The notes beneath the pieces were generated by a model, which was not told the origin of the DNA, did not search any database, and saw only the letters and a program-made list of their open reading frames with translations. Positions 1-5,943 of a DNA stretch of 5,943 nt are shown piece after piece. Origin of the DNA: Clostridiales bacterium (GTDB lineage: Bacteria; Bacillota; Clostridia; Saccharofermentanales; Saccharofermentanaceae); assembly GCA_017612755.1 (NCBI GenBank), contig JAGAFH010000240.1, forward strand, positions 1 to 5,943, given 5' to 3'. A program made the translations under genes and the position numbers. Positions within the stretch are counted from its first letter, which is position 1, and the number at the start of each line of letters is the position of its first letter.

Positions 1-1050
1 CAGTGTAAACTCTTCGTCTCCATATGTACATGTGATAGATGAGATCTCTGAAGCCGTGTTATAGCACAGATAGGTATCGATAAGGGAAAGAAGTGAATAA
101 TCAAGTCCCTTCATCTGCATTGTGGAAAGCTGGAAATAACCGTCGATACCGGTACATGTACCATAATAGATACCGCCCATATCAGCAGAAAGGTTGATCT
201 CGATAGTCTGACCGGTCTTCATGTTGAAAGTAAACTTGTACTCAGGATCATCAAGACCATACTCAGCGAGAGAATCCTCTTCTATCTCTATAAAGCTGGA
301 GATCTCCAACGTTGCAGCATATTCGATAAGATTGCTGAAATAGGGACTTCCTTCGATCTTGAAAGGTTCGATCATATAATAATTCGGAACACCGGTCTCA
401 GGGTTAACATCCACCTGGGCAAGGAGATGTGTATTATCGGAATTCCTGTCAAAACCGACAGTGGCAACATCCGCATAATCGATATTAAGAAGCTGTGTGC
501 TGAGGAAATCGATAAGCTTATATTCACAATAGACTCTCTTGATAACAGCCACCGTATAAACACTGGGGTCATCGTCGATCATCATATAGCAGCTGGAATT
601 GTCAAAAGTCTGATCTCCGATCAGGATCTTGTGGGACTGTCCGTCATGAGTAGTTATATCGATAGTATACTCAGGCTCGGAAAGGCCATACTCGGAAAGA
701 TCTCCCGGATTTGCCACCTTTGAATTAACAGTAAAGCTGCAGAGGATGTATACATAAGACGTTACGTTAATCTGTGAAAGCTCCGCATCTGTAGAATCCT
801 CTTCACCGGTGTAAGTCCAGATCTGCTCATCTGTCTCGCTGAAGTTAGATTCAAAAGCAAGATCGGGACCATTGGTCTTATTTATCCTGATGGTCTTTAC
901 ATCATAAGGAGTAAGTCCGAGAACTGTTGAATTATACGATTCCTCTGTGGTGTCGCCCTTATCTTTAAAGCAGACAGCCCAAATAACGACGGCTAAGATC
1001 AAAGCCACCATTATTGCAAGAGGAAGGATGAGTTTCTTAAAAGATTTCAT
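1..1050 (-). CDS. DUF4340 domain protein of a Gld-type ABC transporter operon (partial, C-terminus beyond window)
   Basis: The frame is open from ATG at 1050 to the window edge, giving 350 residues with no stop, so the 3' end is missing. Residues 1-6 are basic (MKSFKK) and are followed by a hydrophobic anchor at about 7-27. The rest is hydrophilic and should lie outside the membrane. Two similar blocks are visible: LSEYGLSEPEYTI at 118-130 and LAEYGLDDPEYKF at 261-273. Each is followed by a short strand and a G-Q segment (GQSHKILIGD at 137-146, GQTIEINLSAD at 280-290). The repeated YGL-x-x-P-E signature is typical of DUF4340 proteins, which commonly follow GldG-like genes. It starts 30 bases after the preceding stop and is the fourth gene of the operon. 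The ribosome site is weak (AGGAA, about 12 bases upstream), which suggests it depends on translation of the gene before it. The cysteine at 27 is not preceded by a proper lipobox, so a lipoprotein is unlikely. The biochemical role is unknown; an auxiliary part of the transporter is inferred from context. Confidence 0.88.
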   Translation of the reverse strand, partial: MKSFKKLILPLAIMVALILAVVIWAVCFKDKGDTTEESYNSTVLGLTPYDVKTIRINKTNGPDLAFESNFSETDEQIWTYTGEEDSTDAELSQINVTSYVYILCSFTVNSKVANPGDLSEYGLSEPEYTIDITTHDGQSHKILIGDQTFDNSSCYMMIDDDPSVYTVAVIKRVYCEYKLIDFLSTQLLNIDYADVATVGFDRNSDNTHLLAQVDVNPETGVPNYYMIEPFKIEGSPYFSNLIEYAATLEISSFIEIEEDSLAEYGLDDPEYKFTFNMKTGQTIEINLSADMGGIYYGTCTGIDGYFQLSTMQMKGLDYSLLSLIDTYLCYNTASEISSITCTYGDEEFTL

Positions 1051-1080
1051 TTTTCTGTTACGTTCCTGTTCTAATTAGGA

Positions 1081-2568
1081 TCAGAGGTTTTTCCTCTTTC
1101 TGTATACGATGGTTCCTGTAATGACAAATGCCAGAGGAATGATGACCATCAGTACGAATGTCATCGTGGTTACGGAAGAACTTGTAACCTTCGTAGTATC
1201 GATGGAATAGTTGGCAAGAGGCTTGGAATCAACGAATACAGTATCATCAGCAGCTACCAGGTCCCTGATAACGCCCTTGATATAGACTGCGTTGGGATCA
1301 TTATATCCGTAAGATCCGATATATCCGTCAGATGTAAAGTTCGTAGTACCGAAAACATACATCTCAGGGGGTTCGGCCATACCGTCATATGTGGAATAAG
1401 CTCCCACATAATACTGGGACTCGTTGGCAAATGTCATCATCTTCCCTGTCTCTTCATCATAGTAAACAGTGGTTGCTTTATCTGAAGTTGCGATAATGCC
1501 CTGAGGGAGCACATAAGAGTGCATGCTGTTGACCGTGACAGGTCTTGCATACTGTATCCTTACGGGAGTCGTGTCGGCAAGGATAACACCGATAGATTCG
1601 AAGTTCTCCTGTGAAAGGACATAATTGGGATCATTCTCGTAGATTACCTTTGAATCAACGGCAAGGCCCATAAAATCAAGGACTGCATTAAGTCTGGGAT
1701 AAGTCTCGGTAGCATTGGTGTAGTAATCTACTGCAACGATCATCTTACCGCCTTCGTTAAGATAATCGATCATAGCAACCTGCATGCTCTCGGAGATATC
1801 GGTATTGATACCAGCGACGATAAGAAGGTCACAGTCACCGGGGATAGCAAAGGAATCGGAAGATACAAGATCATCTGAATCGATCCCAAGTCCTGAAAGG
1901 ATATTGGAGAGCATCTTGTGCTCATCGGTATTATTGAGACCGGTTACAAAATAAGCCTTGGATGTAAAGCCTCTTGTAAGGTTAACGATAGCATTTGTAA
2001 ATGTGGACTCTACAAGGTTTCCGGTAGGCAGATACTGACCGTATGAAAGGTATTCCTGATCATAGGAGAAACAGTCGATGGGACTGATGACGGAAGATCT
2101 GCCGTTACAGTTAACAACATATGTATTGGCATTCAGATCATACATGCTGTCAGGATCAAGTTCATTGATGATGGAAGGATATGTCTCGGGATTTACATAT
2201 TCAACAGTGATCTTTCCATTTGATTTTGCCTGGTAATCATCAAGAAGGGGCACGATATATTCATAAGGAGAATCCTTAAGGTTTACGGGCCTGTCCATAA
2301 GACCGACGATCCTGACATGTGTATCCGCAGGGAGAGAATCAAGATAATCCTCTGTAACCTGGGATATGGAGTTCTGGCCTGTAGCCGAAAAGTCAAAGGT
2401 CAGTTTGTCTCCGATGATAACGTCAAAGATGATGTTAACGAATAATACAATTACGATAAGTATGATGACGGAAGCTACGGAGAACATCTGAAGAGTCTTG
2501 GATCTCTTATCCTTCTCCAGCTTCTCCTTCTCACCGCCTGCTTTTGTCTTTAAATCTTTTTTGCTCAT
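1081..2568 (-). CDS. GldG-like ABC transporter auxiliary protein
   Basis: This 495-residue protein has a charged, lysine-rich N-terminus (residues 1-27), a membrane segment at about 28-51, a long hydrophilic domain at about 55-460, and a second membrane segment at about 466-488 followed by a basic tail (YRKRKNL). This layout matches the GldG / ABC-type uncharacterised transport auxiliary family. Family-like parts include an early block with NSISQVTEDYLDSL (66-79), the YLNEGGKMIVAVD block (269-281) of the glutamine-amidotransferase-like fold, and FGTTNFTSDGYI (406-417) near the C-terminus. I see no catalytic cysteine-histidine pair, so an enzymatic role is not supported. The ATG at 2568 has an excellent ribosome site: AGGAGG at 2584-2579, ten bases upstream and lying across the stop of the permease gene. 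It follows the permease by 18 bases. It probably binds the permease and handles an extracytoplasmic partner or substrate, but what it handles is unknown. Confidence 0.9.
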   Translation of the reverse strand: MSKKDLKTKAGGEKEKLEKDKRSKTLQMFSVASVIILIVIVLFVNIIFDVIIGDKLTFDFSATGQNSISQVTEDYLDSLPADTHVRIVGLMDRPVNLKDSPYEYIVPLLDDYQAKSNGKITVEYVNPETYPSIINELDPDSMYDLNANTYVVNCNGRSSVISPIDCFSYDQEYLSYGQYLPTGNLVESTFTNAIVNLTRGFTSKAYFVTGLNNTDEHKMLSNILSGLGIDSDDLVSSDSFAIPGDCDLLIVAGINTDISESMQVAMIDYLNEGGKMIVAVDYYTNATETYPRLNAVLDFMGLAVDSKVIYENDPNYVLSQENFESIGVILADTTPVRIQYARPVTVNSMHSYVLPQGIIATSDKATTVYYDEETGKMMTFANESQYYVGAYSTYDGMAEPPEMYVFGTTNFTSDGYIGSYGYNDPNAVYIKGVIRDLVAADDTVFVDSKPLANYSIDTTKVTSSSVTTMTFVLMVIIPLAFVITGTIVYRKRKNL

Positions 2569-2586
2569 TTTTCTACACCCTCCTGA

Positions 2587-3360
2587 TCAGTTCTGCGCCC
2601 AGCGCTTCTTCTCAAGGACTCTGTACGTAAGATACAGGAAGATCAGTGCACCGGAAAGGCAGAATACCAGGGGTGCTACAGAGAAGATTCCATATCTGAA
2701 ATCCTGGGTCTTGGCAAAGGGATCCAGCCACTTGATGCCGTTAGATACTTTTTCAACAGCCTTACTTACCTTCTCTGCATCCATGGAGAACATCTTTCCG
2801 GAAAGAAATGATGAAACTGATGAAGAAGCAAGAGTGCTGATGGTTGAGATCAGCTGGATGATAAGGATGATAATGAAAGAAAGGATAGCCGAGATGATCT
2901 GGCTGTCTGTAAGAGCTGATGCAAAGATGCCGATGGCGATAAAGAGAATGGCCAGGAAGAAATAAACGATGACCGAACCCCAGGTACCGATATCGACAAC
3001 GCCTTTATTTACTGCCGTAATGATCATATGAACGATAACATTCAGGAACATAACGCCCAGAAGGGATAAAGCAGCAAAGAACTTTCCGAGGACAACATCA
3101 AAAAGAGACAGGGGATTAGTATAGAAAAGGATCTCTGTACCTCTCTTCTTATCCTCAGCGAAAAGGCCCATTGTTATAACGGGAATGATAACAACAAAGA
3201 AAGACCTCAGCGAGATTATCTCGCTGGAGATGCTGATGGCACCGGAACCGAACTGGTTGATGAACAGAAGTCCCGAAAGAAAGGAAAAGAGCGCCAGGGC
3301 GATATATCCTACGGGAGATCTGAAATATGAAAAGAATTCACGTTTATAGACTGCAAACAT
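2587..3360 (-). CDS. ABC-2 type permease, GldF-like
   Basis: This 257-residue membrane protein has six hydrophobic segments, at about 17-37, 53-68, 92-115, 128-149, 153-178 and 225-246. The N-terminus (YKREFFSYFRSPVGYI, 5-20) is the amphipathic entry typical of ABC-2 permeases. The cytoplasmic loop FAEDKKRGTEILFYTNPLS (67-85) is the characteristic GldF/ABC-2 coupling motif, with a charged turn after the second segment followed by G-T-x-E-x-L. The length is normal for the family. The start is ATG at 3360 with GGAGG at 3372-3368, seven bases upstream. The gene begins 44 bases after the ATPase gene and ends 18 bases before the GldG-like gene. It would form the transmembrane channel, probably as a dimer, driven by the ATPase encoded just upstream. 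The substrate cannot be told from the sequence. Confidence 0.93.
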   Translation of the reverse strand: MFAVYKREFFSYFRSPVGYIALALFSFLSGLLFINQFGSGAISISSEIISLRSFFVVIIPVITMGLFAEDKKRGTEILFYTNPLSLFDVVLGKFFAALSLLGVMFLNVIVHMIITAVNKGVVDIGTWGSVIVYFFLAILFIAIGIFASALTDSQIISAILSFIIILIIQLISTISTLASSSVSSFLSGKMFSMDAEKVSKAVEKVSNGIKWLDPFAKTQDFRYGIFSVAPLVFCLSGALIFLYLTYRVLEKKRWAQN

Positions 3361-3404
3361 ATATTTTCCTCCAAATATCAGGCCGAATTAATGATGAGGA
3401 ATAC

Positions 3405-4313
3405 TTACTCAAGAGTATGATCGAGAGAACGGAACTCAAGGATAGGCCATCCTCCCTTTGACATTGCATAGAAGATAGAAGTCCTGACATCAGAACCTTT
3501 TTCGTTAGAGACCGTAATATCGATCTCGTGTATATCACTGTCAGAGACTCTCTCATTTATACCGCTGATACCGGGAAGAGCCTGAAGGGCATTCTTAACG
3601 TCCTTTACTGAACCCTTGAAGGACAGGAGCAGCTTGGAAGAACCGCTGAGCTTCTTGCTCAGGTCAGTGATGGTATCGATGGCAGCAACCTTGCCGTGGT
3701 TTATGATGACGACCCTGTCACATACTGCCTGAACCTCGGAAAGGATATGTGAACTTAAGATGATAGTATGATCCTTGGCGAGATTTCTGATGAGCTTTCT
3801 GATCTCCAGGATCTGGTTGGGGTCAAGTCCTACAGTGGGCTCATCCAGTATCAGGATCTCGGGATCTCCGATAAGAGCCTGGGCGATACCTACTCTCTGC
3901 TTATAACCTTTTGAGAGGTTACCGACCAGACGGTCTGCCACATCCACGATCTTGACCATGGAAAGGATCTTGGCCAGCATCTCCTTACGGCCTGCCCTGG
4001 GAACCTTCTTAAGGTCGCACATGAAGTTTAAGTACTCAAGTACTGTCATATCAAGATAAAGGGGCGGAAGTTCCGGAAGATAACCGATGCACTTCTTCGC
4101 TTCTTCAGGTTCTTCCAGGATGTCATGGCCGTTGACCTTGACTGTTCCGGAAGTTGAAGATAGATATCCCGTGATGATATTCATAGTTGTAGATTTTCCT
4201 GCGCCGTTCGGGCCGAGAAATCCAAGGACTTCACCTTTCTGTACGGTGAAGCTTATTCCATTGACTGCTTTCTTGTCGCCATATCTTTTGACAAGATTTG
4301 TGATCTCGATCAT
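3405..4313 (-). CDS. ABC transporter ATP-binding protein (GldA-like)
   Basis: This is a complete nucleotide-binding subunit of 302 residues. Walker A is GPNGAGKST at 34-42, the signature motif is LSKGYKQR at 133-140, Walker B is ILILDEPT at 153-160 with catalytic E158, the D-loop is VGLDP at 161-165, and the switch histidine is H189 in LSSHILSE. The Q-loop position reads YLPE (78-81), with glutamate where many ABC ATPases have glutamine; this is common in GldA-type proteins. Residues from about 220 form a separate C-terminal domain (LLLSFKGSVKDVKNAL) seen in ATPases that pair with ABC-2 permeases. The start is ATG at 4313 with GGAGG at 4328-4324, ten bases upstream. It is the first gene of the operon, followed by permease, GldG-like and DUF4340 genes, so it should power that complex on the cytoplasmic side of the membrane. 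Confidence 0.96.
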   Translation of the reverse strand: MIEITNLVKRYGDKKAVNGISFTVQKGEVLGFLGPNGAGKSTTMNIITGYLSSTSGTVKVNGHDILEEPEEAKKCIGYLPELPPLYLDMTVLEYLNFMCDLKKVPRAGRKEMLAKILSMVKIVDVADRLVGNLSKGYKQRVGIAQALIGDPEILILDEPTVGLDPNQILEIRKLIRNLAKDHTIILSSHILSEVQAVCDRVVIINHGKVAAIDTITDLSKKLSGSSKLLLSFKGSVKDVKNALQALPGISGINERVSDSDIHEIDITVSNEKGSDVRTSIFYAMSKGGWPILEFRSLDHTLE

Positions 4314-4349
4314 TTTAAAGCTGCCTCCATTTTTTACACATCGCCATAT

Positions 4350-4378
4350 ATTATAATATAAAAGTGTTTCAAACTGAA
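4350..4378 (-). promoter_or_regulatory. Possible weak promoter of the ABC operon
   Basis: A perfect -10 hexamer TATAAT lies at 4355-4350. With a 17-base spacer the -35 position (4378-4373) reads TTCAGT, a poor match. A better -35-like TTGAAA at 4372-4367 sits only 11 bases away, which is too close. The -10 lies within a 12-base perfect AT palindrome (4348-4359). The site is in the 55-base gap before the ATPase gene and overlaps the last codons of the thioesterase gene. AT-rich gaps easily yield such matches, so this is tentative. Confidence 0.35.
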
Positions 4379-5166
4379 AGGTTTATTTCCACTGAGAAGA
4401 CTTTGTCCCCTTCTCCCCTGAAACCGTATATCTTACAGGTATTCTGCTCCTTTTCCTCCAGAATATGGATCTCTACCTTTTCCCCCGCCTTTACTTCGGA
4501 GAAGTAGCTGATCATTATATCCTCCGCCTTTTCCAGGTCGATACCGTATTTGCTCATGGCATCGTAGGCCCAGGCCAGATACCTGGAGTTATTAACATGG
4601 TGGTTGTGATCAAGCTCAGAATAGTCCGCATACTTAATGATCACTGGGTCACCTGTGAACTCAGATCTGTCGGGCATGGAGGTCTTAGGGCATTTAGAAC
4701 CGTAAACGAGCCTGTCGCTCTGGGAAATGGTGGGGGCCAGTCCTTCTATCTTCCCGGGGATCAGGGGCCTGTGGGTATTGATATCTGCCAGGATCCAGAT
4801 CGAAGTGCAATAGCCGATAAGGCCTCCGTCTTCACCGAAGATCTCATATTCCCTGTCAAAAGAGATCCTGTCCACTCCGGTGGACCAGGTCCTGATGGTA
4901 ATTGTCTCACGCCATTTCGGAAGCCGTATAATATGGAGCCTCATCCGAAGGACGATCCAGCAGGCACCCAGGCCGTAGAGGTAATTTCTGTCAAAGCCTG
5001 TGTCCGTAGCCCCTTTGTCAGCTGTTTCCTGGATCATTCCGAGCAGGATATTAGGAAGGACACAACTGTTTACTCCGCAGTCCGTGCCCCTGACATAAAA
5101 GCTCATATCCGAATGATCATGTGATTCTGTATGTTCTTCTGATATTGTATCTTCTGAACAACTCAT
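4369..5166 (-). CDS. Acyl-ACP thioesterase (FatA/FatB-like, double hotdog fold)
   Basis: This 265-residue enzyme is expected to hydrolyse acyl-acyl carrier protein in the cytoplasm, releasing free fatty acids and ending chain elongation. The first hotdog domain opens with MSFYVRGTDCGVNSCVLPN (21-39). Family blocks follow: TIRTWSTGVDRISFDREYEI (90-109) and SIWILADINTHRP (122-134). The active-site block is SELDHNHHVNNSRYLAW (183-199), in which D186, N188 and H190 match the Asp-x-Asn-x-His of plant and bacterial acyl-ACP thioesterases. The second acidic residue is E224 in SYFSEVKAGEKVEI. I chose ATG at 5166 because GAGGAAG stands nine bases before it. The frame also opens at GTG 5217, which would overlap the upstream gene by 101 bases without better support. 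An ATG at 5106 would begin exactly at the conserved domain (245 residues) but has no clear ribosome site. The chosen start overlaps the upstream gene by 50 bases and adds a hydrophilic, acidic and His-rich leader of 20 residues. Chain-length preference cannot be read. Confidence 0.9.
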   Translation of the reverse strand: MSCSEDTISEEHTESHDHSDMSFYVRGTDCGVNSCVLPNILLGMIQETADKGATDTGFDRNYLYGLGACWIVLRMRLHIIRLPKWRETITIRTWSTGVDRISFDREYEIFGEDGGLIGYCTSIWILADINTHRPLIPGKIEGLAPTISQSDRLVYGSKCPKTSMPDRSEFTGDPVIIKYADYSELDHNHHVNNSRYLAWAYDAMSKYGIDLEKAEDIMISYFSEVKAGEKVEIHILEEKEQNTCKIYGFRGEGDKVFSVEINLSV

Positions 5167-5650
5167 ACATTTCTTCCTCGTAATTAAATTTGACCATATA
5201 TTTGTAAGAGGATTCACCGCAGAAAAGATACCAGTAGTCCTCCCCCGCAGGTTCCCTTACATCGGTACAGTTGAGGCAATATGAACTGTTTTGAAGGTCA
5301 TCATTATATCTGTCAGATGTAACGGGGCCTATATATTCGCAATCCCTGATGGATGTATCCACAAGAAGGTCTCTCTTCTTACCGTTTGTGATCCTTGTGA
5401 TCGTAAACTGGTCATTTACTATAGACAGCTCATATTCCTTGTTCTGGTTCTTAATGAGCCTGTATATAAGATAAGAAAGGCCGAAAGACAGCATTCCGGT
5501 AACAAAGATGATATTGTAACCGAAAAGCATAGGTATCAGAGTAAAAAAGATAATGAATATTACAAGCGCAATGACCGTAACTACGGAAAACAGCTTGCCA
5601 AGCCTGCCGTTATCGCGCTTTACAATATTCTCATAAAACAGATTTTCCAT
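5117..5650 (-). CDS. Hypothetical protein with two membrane segments (DUF6106-like)
   Basis: This is a 177-residue protein of unknown function. A basic N-terminus (KRDNGRLGK, 11-19) is followed by two hydrophobic segments at about 20-42 and 44-64, forming a hairpin that should place both ends in the cytoplasm. The soluble part, from about 70, begins EYELSIVNDQFTITRI and continues with GKKRDLLVDTSIRDCEYIGPV (90-110), strand-rich and recalling a small PH-like fold. The layout, and especially the 'EYE...N...I.RI..GKKR' run, resembles the DUF6106 family found in Clostridia; this is from memory and only moderately sure. A C-x-x-C pair lies at 125-128 (YCLNC), with further cysteines at 104 and 144. 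The start is ATG 5650 with AGGAG at 5660-5656, five bases upstream. It is the first gene of a unit with the thioesterase, whose start lies within its last 16 codons. A role linked to lipid metabolism would be a guess. Confidence 0.8.
   Translation of the reverse strand: MENLFYENIVKRDNGRLGKLFSVVTVIALVIFIIFFTLIPMLFGYNIIFVTGMLSFGLSYLIYRLIKNQNKEYELSIVNDQFTITRITNGKKRDLLVDTSIRDCEYIGPVTSDRYNDDLQNSSYCLNCTDVREPAGEDYWYLFCGESSYKYMVKFNYEEEMYELFRRYNIRRTYRIT
5173..5179 (-). promoter_or_regulatory. Ribosome binding site deciding the thioesterase start
   Basis: GAGGAAG on the minus strand lies six bases before ATG 5166, with nine bases between GAGG and the ATG. It sits inside the coding sequence of the upstream membrane-protein gene. 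It is the best Shine-Dalgarno match near any of the three candidate starts (5217 GTG, 5166 ATG, 5106 ATG) and suggests the two genes are translated from one message, with coupling. Confidence 0.6.
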
Positions 5651-5675
5651 ATATTCTCCTCATACTACCGTGAAT

Positions 5676-5684
5676 ATAATAGCA
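5676..5684 (-). promoter_or_regulatory. Putative extended -10 promoter for the membrane protein/thioesterase unit
   Basis: On the minus strand TGCTATTAT matches the extended -10 form TGnTATAAT in all but one base of the hexamer. It is 25 bases upstream of ATG 5650, leaving room for a start of transcription near 5669 and the AGGAG site. No good -35 is visible at 16-18 bases, which extended -10 promoters can tolerate. It lies just after the groL terminator, where a new promoter is needed. Confidence 0.45.
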
Positions 5685-5715
5685 TAAAAGTCCGCGAAAA
5701 TAAGTGAAATTATAA

Positions 5716-5745
5716 AGAAAAGCCCGCCTTGCGCTGAAGGCGGGC
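5716..5745 (-). terminator. groL: Intrinsic terminator of groL
   Basis: A perfect 9-bp GC-rich stem (GCCCGCCTT at 5745-5737 pairing with AAGGCGGGC at 5730-5722) encloses a six-base loop. On the minus strand it is followed by TTTTCT and a further AT-rich run. It begins 23 bases after the groL stop. The opposite side also has a short T-run (CTTTT at 5746-5750 on the plus strand), so it could act both ways, but no plus-strand gene reaches it. Confidence 0.9.
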
Positions 5746-5768
5746 CTTTTCAAGGACTTTATCAGTTA

Positions 5769-5943
5769 TCAGTACATTCCGGGAGCGGGAGCCGGTGCGG
5801 GCTCGGGTTCGGGAATATCGGTAACAAGTGCTTCCGTTGTAAGGAGCGTGGATGATACAGAAGCGGCATTCTGGAGAGCAGAACGTGTAACCTTGGCAGG
5901 ATCCACGATACCGGCCTCATACATGTCAACATACTGATCGTTA
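5769..5943 (-). CDS. groL: GroEL (60 kDa chaperonin), C-terminal fragment
   Basis: This is the last 58 codons of groL; the 5' part lies beyond the window. The product is the ATP-dependent chaperonin that encloses and folds cytosolic proteins with GroES. The block [20 protein letters not shown] matches the strongly conserved GroEL segment (E. coli has [19 protein letters not shown]), and [12 protein letters not shown] matches ITTECMVTDLP. After this, the usual Gly-Gly-Met tail is replaced by a short tail in which every second residue is proline ([11 protein letters not shown]), ending GMY. The stop is TGA directly followed by in-frame TAA, and the terminator is 23 bases further on. This gene is a separate unit from those downstream. 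groES, which normally precedes groL, would be outside the window. Confidence 0.97.
   Translation of the reverse strand, partial: NDQYVDMYEAGIVDPAKVTRSALQNAASVSSTLLTTEALVTDIPEPEPAPAPAPGMY

Noticed and set aside
427..723. Plus-strand open frame of 98 codons
   Set aside because: It is the exact complementary frame of the DUF4340 gene, which continues open through it.
970..972. Cysteine 27 of the DUF4340 protein as a lipoprotein site
   Set aside because: The residues before it (WAV) do not fit a lipobox, which needs a small residue directly before the cysteine. The hydrophobic stretch looks like a plain anchor.
2498..2965. Plus-strand open frame of 155 codons across the permease/GldG junction
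   Set aside because: It is antisense to two well-supported genes, with a composition typical of a shadow frame and no family resemblance.
4350..4372. TTGAAA and TATAAT as a matched promoter pair before the ABC operon
   Set aside because: The hexamers are only 11 bases apart, too close for sigma-70 type recognition. Only the -10 was kept, as a weak call.
4465..5124. Plus-strand open frame of 219 codons
   Set aside because: It lies antisense to the thioesterase gene, whose motifs are unmistakable. It has no ribosome site or recognisable domain and is a shadow of the real gene.
5291..5707. Plus-strand open frame of 138 codons
   Set aside because: It is antisense to the small membrane protein gene and its promoter region, with no ribosome site or domain.
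1..5943. A previously undescribed defence or mobile system
   Set aside because: Every stretch is explained by housekeeping-type genes. There is no integrase, transposase, repeat array, reverse transcriptase, nuclease or toxin-antitoxin pair.

Overview
All seven genes in this window lie on the minus strand, so transcription runs from high to low coordinates. GC content is moderate. Most genes have a purine-rich Shine-Dalgarno site (AGGAGG, GGAGG, AGGAG) 5-10 bases before ATG. Together with the gene families present (a bacterial acyl-ACP thioesterase, a GldG-like protein with a DUF4340 protein, and a GroEL ending in GMY), this suggests an anaerobic low-to-moderate GC Firmicute of the class Clostridia. 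That is an inference. Bacteroidota also carry Gld-type ABC genes, but they usually lack strong Shine-Dalgarno sites, so I favour Clostridia.

In order of transcription: (1) 5943-5769 holds the last 58 codons of groL (GroEL chaperonin), followed by a strong intrinsic terminator at 5745-5716. (2) A short intergenic stretch with a plausible extended -10 promoter leads into a two-gene unit: a 177-residue protein of unknown function with two membrane segments (5650-5117), and an acyl-ACP thioesterase whose likely start (ATG at 5166) lies inside the 3' end of the gene before it. (3) A 55-base AT-rich gap with a possible weak promoter, and no visible terminator, leads into a four-gene ABC transporter operon: ATPase (4313-3405), six-segment ABC-2 permease (3360-2587), GldG-like auxiliary protein with membrane anchors at both ends (2568-1081), and a DUF4340 protein (1050 to beyond the window edge, C-terminus missing). 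Gaps in the operon are 44, 18 and 30 bases.

The four ABC products probably form one membrane complex. The ATPase drives the permease, and the two anchored proteins present large domains outside the membrane. The permease and auxiliary protein resemble GldF and GldG of Flavobacterium gliding motility, but nothing here points to gliding and the substrate cannot be read from the sequence. The thioesterase would release free fatty acids from acyl-ACP. Its small membrane neighbour has no known role.

No gene-free stretch exceeds 300 bases. I see no RNA gene, mobile element, CRISPR array or phage gene. I found no convincing previously undescribed system. The least characterised parts are the GldFG/DUF4340 transporter and the pairing of the thioesterase with the small membrane protein.
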